NCBI RefSeq assembly: GCF_038502225.1
Contig: NC_091382.1
Location: forward strand, 12,886,068 to 12,950,067
Direction: 5' to 3'
Length of the DNA stretch: 64,000 bases
DNA from: Cherax quadricarinatus
Taxonomy: Eukaryota; Arthropoda; Malacostraca; Decapoda; Parastacidae
This document shows, piece after piece, positions 49,157 to 57,467 of the stretch. Below the pieces are notes generated by a model. That model saw nothing but the letters and a program-made list of their open reading frames with translations, did not search any database and was not told the DNA's origin. Each line of letters starts with the position of its first letter. Position 1 is the stretch's first letter. A program made the position numbers and the translations under genes.

Positions 49157-50079
49157 ATGGCGCCAGGTGTGCGCAGGAGAGTGAATACTGTGGGCATTGA
49201 ACTCATTAGTGGGGCTTTAACGCCTACGTCAGTCGATGTGTTATTGCCCAAAATTATAAGAGAGACATACGGCATCAGAGACGAGGATTTATATGGAGTG
49301 GCACTGAACGGTGTATATAGAATTTTCGTGAAAGTGCTACCTGCTCAAGTATACGAGGCTTTGGTTGATCATTACCAAGATGTCAGCATTAACGTAACAC
49401 CGGCAGTGAGGGTCAAGTTGACGGATGTATCACGACATTATTCGTGGGTTAAGCTCCGTAACGTGCCTTTTGAGGCTGATGAGGTAGATATTCGAAATAT
49501 ATTCGAACGTTATGTAACTGTACATCTGGCTCAACCTGGCAAATGGATAAAGGTGCTTTCACAGGATTTCCTGAGGGTTCTTTTAATCTCAAGATGACGC
49601 TAAGGCATCCTATACCCTCGTATGTATATCTCGAAGAGTTTAGAACCCAGGTAATGGTAGTGTATGCGGGGCAGAGACGCACGTGCCGACTGTGTGGCGA
49701 ATATGACCATATGGTGGCAGACTGTGGCAAGCGGAGTATGGCTCCTGGGCCAGCAAGGGGTGGAGCACCTGCGCATGAGCACCCGATGCCTAAGGAAGAA
49801 CGGGGGCAAGGAGGAGGGCGTGGTCGCATGTGGAGTGAAGAGGTAGTGGCTCCTCCTGTGGAATCGGAAGAAGGGGTGATCCATGAATCACCTGGCCCAT
49901 CAACAGTGGCTCCTGGGCCGGCAAGGGGCGGAGCACCTGCGCATGAGCACCCGATGCCTAAGGAAGAACGGGTGCAAGGAGGAGGGCGTGGTCGCATGTG
50001 GAGTGAAGAGGTGGCGGCTCCTCCTGTGGAATCAGAAGAGGTGGTGATCCATGAATCACCTAGTCTTGGATTATATTAA
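49157..50079 (+). pseudogene. ORF1 protein of a Tx1/L1-like element, one frameshift
   Basis: An RNA-binding ORF1-type protein. From ATG 49157 (MAPGVRRRVNTVG) the frame runs to 49597. The sense then continues in the -1 frame from about 49540 to the TAA at 50077-50079. Before the shift, WVKLRNVPFEADEVDI resembles an RRM beta1-alpha1. After it, VYAGQRRTCRLCGEYDH contains a CX2CX4HX4C zinc knuckle at 49684-49725. The C-terminus is a 56-residue unit present twice (49741-49908 and 49909 to about 50066), rich in Pro/Gly/Glu. No ORF2 follows. Unlike the ORF2 breaks, this frameshift is not at a long G run. RRM assignment is by pattern only. Confidence 0.75.
49741..50066 (+). repeat. 168-bp in-frame tandem duplication in ORF1
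   Basis: Copy 1 starts at 49741 and copy 2 at 49909 (both 'gctcctgggcc'). Copy 2 fades after 'gaatcacct' near 50060. About a dozen base differences are visible. The frame is kept, so the 56-residue motif is doubled in the protein. Confidence 0.9.
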
Positions 50080-51180
50080 ATATTTACATAACCTGGGTTT
50101 AAAGATGAGGTAGCATGTAATGTATTCTCTTATAAATTAGACACATGTGCAACTTTTGGGTATCTTTATGGAGGAAACGTTTCGCCACACAGTGGCTTCA
50201 TCAGTCCATACGTAGGAGAAACTTGAAGAACAGGAGGAGAATGAGGTAATCAGTCCCTCAACCTTGAGTCGATGTGTTCAGTCTATCAATCTTGGATATA
50301 TGGACTGAACACATCGACTCAGGTTGAGGGACTGATTACCTCATTCTCCTCCTGTTCTTCAAGTTTCTCCTACGTATGGACTGATGAAGCCACTGTGTGG
50401 CGAAACGTTTCCTCCATAAAGATACCCAAAAGTTGCACATGTGTCTAATTTATCAACATGTCGGTTCTCTGAACCATTCATCTACAATTATTCTCTTATA
50501 TTTTACGTGTAAACTCCATGTTATACAATGTTGTTATGACAATTTGAAGTTCATGGTTGATGCATTATTATTATTGATATTAAATATTGTGGGTGTATAT
50601 TCTTCCACTTATACAGGTGTGTGTGTATAGCAATGTAATGTCCATATCTGTTTTCCTATGTACTTTTATATTTTTGTGTTTTGTTTTGTTCATGCATCAC
50701 CAACTTCTGGTAAATTCCCATTAAGGTTTAATGAGGTAGGGGTATAACCCTAATTGTTAGGTTACTTAAATCACGGTGAAACATTTGGATAATCTTATTC
50801 CTGTCCTAGTCTTGGATTCTTGTAAAATATTCACAAATCCTAGTATTTTACCGATAATGTAGCATGTGGTGTATTTTCTTGCATTTTAAAGTGTGAACTT
50901 CACGTTATACAATGTTGTTATAAAAGCTTGAATTTCATGGTTGTTACATTAATATTGAAATTATATATTGTTAGTGTATATTCTTCTACTTATAAAGTTG
51001 TATGGGTGTATAGGCATGTAATGTTTATATCTGTTTTAGTCTGTAATTTTATGTTTTTGTTTGTTGTTCATTCACCACCAACTATTGGTAAATACTCATT
51101 AAGTTTTTGATGAGGTCAGTGTATGACCCTAAATTTTAGGATAATTAATGGTATGTATCTTAGAACCGTGAATGTAAATA
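50059..51180 (+). repeat. ~380-bp tandem duplication in the 3' region of the ORF1-only element
   Basis: Copy 1 starts at 50059 (cctagtcttggatta) and copy 2 at 50805 (cctagtcttggattc). They align through 'gtagcatg', 'gttatacaatgttgtta', 'gtgtatattctt', 'atgtaatg' and 'gatgagg' to 'tgaccctaa'. Copy 1 is longer only because of the foldback insertion. Copy 1 overlaps the last codons of ORF1, so the duplication began at the stop codon region. Confidence 0.85.
50135..50488. mobile_element. 354-bp foldback element (long inverted repeat) with 12-bp target duplication
   Basis: Arms of about 148 bases (50135-50283 and 50303-50450) are near-perfect inverted repeats with one visible one-base indel, separated by a 19-base spacer. 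A 38-base non-palindromic tail follows. The insertion is bounded by TATTCTCTTATA at 50123-50134 and 50489-50500. The arms carry 'ggaaacgtttcgccacac' and its complement. No ORF. The transcript could form a long hairpin. Confidence 0.9.
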
Positions 51181-51431
51181 TTTTAAGGGAGGGGGGAGAA
51201 GTGTCAGCTGTGTGGCTACACTGGCAATAGTAATTATTATAAAAGGAGGGGTTTGTAGGATATGTTGTGGGTTGTGTATCTGATTGTAATATGGCCATTA
51301 TCTATAGTGTTTATTTTCTGTACTGGGATTGTGTAATAGAGGTTATTGAAAATATCCAGTATAGTTTTTAATTTTATTATACTCTTATACATCCTTGTAT
51401 TTGTTATGTGTTTTAAATAAAAAAAAAAATG
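50501..51431 (+). other. 3' UTR and A-rich tail of the ORF1-only element
   Basis: T-rich non-coding sequence with the second copy of the 380-bp duplication. It ends in TTTTAAATAAAAAAAAAAA at about 51412-51430, a poly-A with an overlapping AATAAA signal. No ORF2-like coding is seen on either strand. Confidence 0.6.
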
Positions 51432-51976
51432 TACTTACGGCAGTCTGTAGGTTGTGTTAAGTTTATTTTAAGGGCCTTATGTATGTGCTTATTCAGTAGA
51501 TTGTGTAGTGAATGTTATTGCTCATCGTCAGTGTCAGTGTTATAATATTAATATATGTACCTATAAATATTTGTACATGAAGTTCAAAAAAAACAAAAAA
51601 ACAAAAAATTACCTGTTTTTCAGTCAGTATTTGTTTGCATCATTATCAATGTAAAGATTGAGACATCATAGTTGGGAGGTAAATGATATGTGAAATTAAA
51701 TTAGGTAACATCCATCGATTGTAGTAGGTTGTTAGGTTGTAAATAGTGGGGTGGTTGGATACCCATGGGGGGTGGGGGTAATATGTCTGTGTGTAATATG
51801 TTCAGTGCAATGAATTGCATGGTCTGTAGTGGTCGATTACATTCTCAATGTGTGAAGAAAATGGATGTCTCTGAGGGTACAGATTATGTAACATTTCGAG
51901 GAATGTGTAGATAAGTGTTGTAATAATGTTGGTAGAATTACCGACAATATGTAAAGTAAAAGGACACAAGTGCAAC
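51432..51976. other. unassigned AT-rich spacer
   Basis: No ORF with recognisable features. A homopurine stretch of A interrupted by C lies at 51586-51608. The last ~20 bases (ggacacaagtgcaac) resemble the outer end of the foldback element at 50135 (agacacatgtgcaac), and may be the stub of a related copy cut by the next element. Confidence 0.4.
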
Positions 51977-52606
51977 TTTTTTTTTTATATTTTATTTAAA
52001 ACCAATACAGTTTAACATAAAAATAAAGAAACAGTATGGATCTCAATCAAATTAACTGACAAACGGATTGCACCTATATGCTGGCAAGATATTGCTGCCA
52101 AACATACAACAAGAACTTACTGCAAGAACATAGCTAAAAAAAATACTGTCACAGGGTCATGAATTGACATATATACACATTCATTAATGCAAAACCTTGC
52201 ATATATATAGCTTGTACATATAACATGACATCTGACAAAGGCTCAATACACTTGAACATAAAATATACAAAAGTTATGTCAGTTAAATCCCATCCTTCGC
52301 ATTAATAATAAAAAAAACAAAACCTAACATCATAATCTTACTAGAACATCTACATACGTATCCCTAACAATACAGCTTTACATATACCAACATACGAAAA
52401 AAAAAACATAAACTGTCTAGATATGTCTGTATACCATACAGACTAAAACTTAACATCAAGAACTTAGCATTGACACCAAAGCGGTATCAGGGTACAGACC
52501 ATAATTATAAACTTTAAAAAGAATCGAATCATACATATATAAAGTATTACATAACGTCTGACCCATGACAAAGGCTCAATACAATAGAAAGGGATATATA
52601 TATATA
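51977..52606 (-). mobile_element. distal 3' UTR and poly-A of a minus-strand Tx1/L1-like element
   Basis: Opens with T10 then 'atattttattta', the reverse complement of the AAATAAAATAT-poly-A ending of the copy at 4136-4166. AT-rich sequence with no coding follows. It includes a degenerate internal duplication ('acaaaggctcaatacac' near 52235 and 'acaaaggctcaatacaa' near 52568). I infer it is the far end of the element whose ORF2 starts beyond 63998, separated from it by later insertions. Confidence 0.55.
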
Positions 52607-52767
52607 TACACACACCCACACACACACCCACACCCACACACACCCACACACACACACACCCACACACACACACACCCACACACACCCACACACATACCCA
52701 CACACACACACCGACACACACACACCCACACACACACACACACCCACACACACACACCCACACACAC
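52607..52767. repeat. (CA)n / CACCCACAC microsatellite
   Basis: About 160 bases of mixed CACA and CCCACA repeats after a short (TA)n. The same interrupted pattern resumes at 61854-61930 beyond the LTR retrotransposon, suggesting one array split by insertions. The ORFs in it are repeat artefacts. Confidence 0.9.
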
Positions 52768-53150
52768 TGACGACACTGGAGGACAGGAGGGTCAGGGGAG
52801 ACATGATAACGACATATAAAATACTGCGTGGAATAGACAAGGTGGACAAGGACAGGATGTTCCAGGGAGGGGACACAGAAACAAGAGGCCACAATTGGAA
52901 GTTGAAGACACAAATGAGTCAGAGAGATAGTAGGAAGTATTTCTTCAGTCATAGAGTTGTAAGGCAGTGGAATAACCTAGAAAATGACGTAGTGGAGGCA
53001 GGAACCATACACAGTTTTAAGACGAGGTTTGATAAAGCTCATGGAGCGGGGAGAGAGAGGGTCTAGTAGCAACCGGTGAAGAGGCGGGGCCAGGAGCTAG
53101 GACTCGACCCCTGCAACCACAAATAGGTGAGTACAAATAGGTGAGTACAC
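52768..53150 (+). mobile_element. 5'-truncated CR1-like LINE fragment with tail repeats
   Basis: Only the end of the RT protein and the 3' UTR remain. The tail has two copies of CAAATAGGTGAGTA before it merges into (AC)n at about 53147-53164. It starts abruptly out of (CA)n. It belongs to the same broad clade as the RT in the macrosatellite but is clearly another family. Confidence 0.85.
52770..53066 (+). pseudogene. CR1-like RT C-terminal fragment
   Basis: One frame from [10 protein letters not shown] through [33 protein letters not shown] and SFKTRFDKAHG to a TAG at 53064-53066. This is the domain after the thumb that ends CR1-type polyproteins. The RT catalytic part is missing, so it is non-functional. 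The frame is intact, which suggests a fairly recent insertion. Confidence 0.88.
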
Positions 53151-53164
53151 ACACACACACACAC

Positions 53165-53448
53165 CTCTCAGTAGTAGTAACCAGTTACCAGTAACCAGTG
53201 TACCAGTAGTTGACTCACTACCAACCATCTCTGCCTGAGTCACTGAATTCATATTGTGCTGACCACAGCAGTATTCAAAGGCCCCCTCACATATGGGTAC
53301 TGTAGGCGGCCAGTCAGTTATACGAGAGTGAGCAAGAGAGACAAGGTTAAGGCTGTAAGTTCGCTCCCCACATAATCCGTAATATACGTACTACCAGCCT
53401 ACGTGAGTATTACTTTACCCTATCCACGTATCGAACTCCCACATGATA
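53165..53448 (+). repeat. 5' LTR of gypsy element (284 bp visible)
   Basis: Matches 61566-61853, both from 'ctctcagtagtagtaacc' to 'cacatgata'. It starts directly out of (AC)n. If the true LTR begins with TG at 61531 in the 3' copy, this copy lacks its first ~35 bases. Confidence 0.88.
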
Positions 53449-53450
53449 AA

Positions 53451-53468
53451 TGGTGGCACTGGTGTGGA
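53451..53468 (+). promoter_or_regulatory. putative tRNA primer-binding site
   Basis: TGGTGGCACTGGTGTGG begins two bases after the 5' LTR with the TGG expected opposite a tRNA CCA end. The spacing of G/T positions resembles tRNA-Trp-primed elements (TGGTGACCCC...), but the match is weak, so the primer is not assigned. Confidence 0.45.
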
Positions 53469-55674
53469 GCATGGATTAAGCTCGTGGATTAAGCATTTTA
53501 AGGGTAATTCAAGACGTTAGAAGACTGTTTGTGAGTAGCCGGCGGGTCAAAGGTGAACCTCCAGCTAGCCGCTTACCCTCACTCACCACCTCCAACCTGC
53601 AAGCCTGTTGCAGCCGTTTCAAGCTTCCTGGCTTAGTTCGTGTGCTAATTGCTTCAATCTCCGAGGGGTTGACCCGGATTTTGCAATTAAGCCAGTCAGT
53701 AAGCCAGACTGTGGAAGTGAACGCCAGTCAGCCTATCATCCAGCCTGTTTCCTGTCATCCACCTGCTCCTCCGTGCTGTGTGCATCATTACACGTCTTCC
53801 AGTCAGCCATTCTCGTGGGTAAGCCAGTCAGCCAACCCAGCTTCTAACCCAGCTGAGAGAGAGAAGTAAGCCACGCAAGTTCAGAGCCTCTGAAGTATCG
53901 TCTCATGTATCGCTTTGTGCTCCCAGTTGGATGCTAAGAGTGGTTTTAACCATTCCTGTGGCATAGTGGCTTATCAAGCCACCTTGGTGGGTAGAGTGGG
54001 GTGCGCGCCAGTGTGCCAGCGAGAGTCATCTCACCCACCGCTATACACTCTCCCTCCACCAACCCACCACCAACCACCCACCACCAGCCACCCACCTCAT
54101 CTACCTGTGGTTGTTTGCACCCTTGTACTGGGTCCTAATACTGTTTTGGCTCACATAATTGGTCAAGAGATGTAGCTGAGCACCGACGATAAAGCCAATT
54201 ATGCGAGTTCACCGAGAAAGCGCATTTCTTCACGACGACAGTGTGAGTGTCGGCGTCATTACCGCGCAGGACAACCTTCCTCATCACCAGTCATCACCGT
54301 CGACTACTACAGAGTTCTGTGATAATTTTTCTGTTTAGAGACATTTTTCTAGCATTTAAAGACATTTGCGTGTGTGAGACATTTATAGTAAATTTCTTGT
54401 GTACTCTAAACCTTGTGTTTTCAGTGTAGACTCAGTGTTTCTTTGACTCGTTATTTTTGCAATATTTTTCAGTGTTTTCGCTCATCTTATATTTTTTTTA
54501 TCTGTGTTTTTTTTATGCTACTCTCTGTCTGTAGTAAGTATTATTGTGTAGTGTACCAGTCAGTCACTCTGTGTGAAGTGATTCATTTTTTTTATCGTGT
54601 ATTCTTTCAGCATTGTATTCTCCAGTAATTGTCATTGTATTTCATGCAGTGATATTCACCCCAGTATACCAAATTATCCATTTATTTCTATGTGTGTCTT
54701 TTTTCGTATGCCAGCAGTGTCTCATTCCTCTAATTTTTTCGCAGACTGTGTACCATTATTTTTGCCAGCAAATTTTTGTCGTATCAGTCACAGCAAGATT
54801 TTGTTGTAAGAATATACAAAAATAATGAATAAGTGATTAAGTGTTGTGTGCCCTGCCACTGTAAGTGTTACACTACCCGTTTTGTTCCTTTGTTTTATTT
54901 TTATTCATATTTTTATATTTCTTTGAACAAATTCACTCTTGATGCAATTTCAATTACTTTTAACATAAAGTGTTTTCTTTACTCTGAGTAAATTGTTTTG
55001 TCTAATTTACAATTAAGAGTTAAAGTGTTCAATCAGTTTTTCTTCATATTTTTATTTCATTATTTAACCTGAGTTTTCCCAGTGACACTTTATTACTGCA
55101 GTAATTATTTCTACACCTTATTTTGTTGCACTTGTTCTGCAGTGAATTATTTTGTTGCACTTGTTCTGCAGTGAATTATTTTGTTGCACTTGTTCTGCAG
55201 TGAATTATTTTGTTGCACTTGTTCTGCAGTGAATTATTTTGTTGCACTTGTTCTGCAGTGAATTATTTTCTTTTATTGATATTTTTACGAATTATATTCT
55301 AATTTTGTTTATGCATTCTTAGAAAATACTTAAATTTCCCAGTTAACAATTTAGTAATTTTATTTTCTACTTTTTACATTGATTTAAAATTTTATTAATT
55401 AATTTCTTTATTAGCAAGAGTAAAGACAGCTCATTTTGCATTTAATTCAGTCTCCAGTAATATTTTTACTTGTATATTTCAATGTAAATTTTTTTTATCT
55501 TGGCCAATAGTCCTTAATTCACATTGAGTTGTCCTTCCTCTTGCAGTGTATCTTAGACATTTTTTATTACTTCTGCAGAATTAGTTGCATCTCTTTTATT
55601 TCAATTCTAGCATTTTGTATCATTTTTATTGTTCATTATTTTTGCCTTATTTGTTCTCGTGCAACTTTGCCATT
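53469..55674 (+). other. long gypsy 5' leader with 29-bp tandem repeats
   Basis: About 2.2 kb without convincing coding between the primer site and gag. It is C/A-rich at first (Pro/His-rich chance ORFs to about 54175), then T-rich. Five exact or near-exact 29-base repeats (TTTTGTTGCACTTGTTCTGC plus nine more bases) fill 55121-55265. Many upstream ATGs make simple scanning to gag unlikely. Confidence 0.7.
55121..55265 (+). repeat. 5 x 29-bp tandem repeat in gypsy leader
   Basis: Repeat starts are at 55121, 55150, 55179, 55208 and 55237. Each contains CTGCAG. Copies look identical, implying recent expansion or selection for copy number. Confidence 0.95.
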
Positions 55675-56907
55675 ATGTCTCACATACCGTCAAGTGATAC
55701 TTTAGTGAATGTCGACACTCAGACCTCTCAGGCTACTGTTGCCCCTGTCATCAGTCCTCACAGTTCCTTAGCGACTGACAGACTGACCCAGCCACCGAGA
55801 TACTATAGTTATACTCGTGATTCCCTTGATGCGTTACCTTTATTCAATGGCCATGTACATAGTCTTGAAGCATGGTTTGCGGCCATTCGTTCTCGTGGTG
55901 GTGCTCTAGTTGAAGGTCCTCCTTCAGAGGAAAGTCTTATCAGACTTGCTAAAGAAGCTCTTCATCGATCCCCTGCTGCTGTTCACGTTGTTGATCTCCT
56001 TGATATGCGTGACTTCAGGAATCTTACTAAGTGGTCACAATATGAGGAACTGATTCGTTCTTTCCTTGTCCCAGTAAAAACAGCTGATCCATATGTCGTT
56101 CTTAGGGAACTAGTGAATGCTACACCCATGAGTAATGAATCGTTGAGTGCATTTGTTGTTAGATTAGACAAACTTTTATCATCATTTATCAATGCTGTCC
56201 AGTCATCAGCTTTCCCCCCTGAAGAGGTTAAACCATTCACAGAACCGTTTGCTAAAATAGCAGCTTTTGGAGCAATTAAAGAACTAATGCCACCTGCTTC
56301 CGTGTGTGCTTATGAGGCTCATCCTCCAACTGTGACGATGGAACCACTTACAGCCTTAAATCATGTACGTTCCTTGTGCCCCCAGGGTACTTTCCCATGT
56401 ATTAAAAGTAATTTCACACCTATGCCTCAGTCTGCACCACCTCTTGTTTGCGCCACAGAGACAAATCGTGGTCGTCAACCATCTCCGCGATCACCAAGAA
56501 CCAGTGTACAGAGTCGTTATAAACCTCGTAGTATTCATAGTACATTCAGTAACCATAGTCGGCGGACTTGTTACAACTGTGGTTTTCGTGGCCATATTGC
56601 AATTAATTGTCCTGATAGTTACCCTAAGAGACGTCGTACTGATGATGAGTACCCAGATCTTCCCTACTGTACTTATTATAGAATACATGGACATGACACA
56701 TCTGATTGCAATGCTCTCTATAACCTTCAGTACTCTAGGTCTTTCCGTGGCCGTTCCAACCGCAGAACCTGTAGAGGAAACAGATATCGTGGTTCTCAAA
56801 ATAACCAGAACCAGGCTCATTCTTCCAATTCTCAAAATAACCAGAACCAGGTTCATTCTTCCAATTCGGGGGAATTCGAGTGCCCCAGTCAAACCGTCCC
56901 ATGGTGA
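55675..56907 (+). CDS. gag: gypsy Gag polyprotein
   Basis: Structural protein that packages the element's RNA. The frame is open from 55585, but the first ATG in it is 55675 (MSHIPSSDTLVN), giving 410 residues. The N-terminal half (LPLFNGHVHSLEAWF and the following helices) has the look of a Ty3/gypsy capsid. A basic stretch precedes a CX2CX4HX4C zinc knuckle at 56569-56610 (residues 299-312). A second knuckle-like box at residues 332-345 has the right spacing but Tyr in place of the second Cys. The C-terminus has a duplicated SQNNQNQ-type segment. The stop TGA at 56905-56907 overlaps the protease frame. Confidence 0.88.
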   Translation: MSHIPSSDTLVNVDTQTSQATVAPVISPHSSLATDRLTQPPRYYSYTRDSLDALPLFNGHVHSLEAWFAAIRSRGGALVEGPPSEESLIRLAKEALHRSPAAVHVVDLLDMRDFRNLTKWSQYEELIRSFLVPVKTADPYVVLRELVNATPMSNESLSAFVVRLDKLLSSFINAVQSSAFPPEEVKPFTEPFAKIAAFGAIKELMPPASVCAYEAHPPTVTMEPLTALNHVRSLCPQGTFPCIKSNFTPMPQSAPPLVCATETNRGRQPSPRSPRTSVQSRYKPRSIHSTFSNHSRRTCYNCGFRGHIAINCPDSYPKRRRTDDEYPDLPYCTYYRIHGHDTSDCNALYNLQYSRSFRGRSNRRTCRGNRYRGSQNNQNQAHSSNSQNNQNQVHSSNSGEFECPSQTVPW

Positions 56908-57464
56908 CAGTAGGTGATAATGAGTACACCATCCCCGTTCACAATTCCTTTGAAGCCTTAAGCAGTCTCGAGAATGACAATCCTGCTGATGATGTTGCTT
57001 CACATGTCTCTGACATAGATGATTTTGGGGATGAAGTGGAACAAGTCTTTTCTGATGACAATCCACCTTTTTGTTTGCACATAACTTCCAATGCAACCAT
57101 AGGCCCTATAGTGCAAGCATCTGTTCATAATGCGCCCGTTCATTTGTTCATGGACTCTGGTGCGCAAGTCAATATTATTAGGTCTAGTTTGTTTAAGGAT
57201 AAGCAGTTACGACATGTCCTTCTCGTAGAACCGACTCATGTGTCCTCCCTTAGTGGAGTAGCTGGTTCTCACCTGCGTGTCCGAGGTCGGACTTCCCTAA
57301 CCTTTTCTATCCAAGGTAGAGACTTCACTGCTTCCTTCCTTGTTGTCGACCAGATTACTTTCCCTGGTGACCTTCTACTGGGCTTTGCTTCCATGCGAGA
57401 CTTACGCATTGTGCTCGACCCTTATCGATGGCATGCCAAAATTGACGACTTGATCGTTCCATTC
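56841..57464 (+). CDS. pro: gypsy aspartic protease frame
   Basis: Retroviral-type aspartic protease in the -1 frame relative to gag. The frame opens after the stop at 56838-56840 and overlaps gag by 67 bases; the first ATG is 56901. The catalytic motif is MDSGAQVN with DSG at 57153-57161. A later hydrophobic GDLLLGFASMRDL stretch fits the protease C-terminal part. Expression presumably needs a -1 frameshift. The overlap contains a GGGGG run (56868-56872) but no classical slippery heptamer. The frame ends at TAG 57465-57467 and is otherwise continuous with pol. Confidence 0.85.
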
Positions 57465-57467
57465 TAG
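57465..57467 (+). other. single in-frame TAG between protease and RT
   Basis: The protease and pol frames are the same and no other stop lies between 56841 and 61127. The context is TTC TAG GGT TAC. It could be a nonsense mutation or a programmed read-through site; the downstream GGT is mildly reminiscent of gammaretroviral read-through contexts. Confidence 0.9.

Noticed and set aside
51205..51265. 'tgtcagctgtgtggctac' read as a second zinc-knuckle remnant (CQLCGY) downstream of the ORF1-only element
   Set aside because: The following residues do not give the H and C spacing and no frame extends around it; similarity to CRLCGE is too short to support.
52464..52952. Cys/Val/Gly-rich and His/Thr/Pro-rich ORFs around 52.5-52.9 kb
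   Set aside because: They are frames through (CA)n; no gene.
53531..54175. Ser/Pro-rich ORFs (112 aa at 53531, 86 aa at 53915) as an extra gypsy gene
   Set aside because: They lie in the 5' leader, overlap in different frames and show no recognisable domain; low-complexity composition explains them.
56363..57096. ORFs 56363-56917 (+) and 57096-56491 (-) overlapping gag
   Set aside because: They are shadows of gag, which has the zinc knuckle and capsid-like region.
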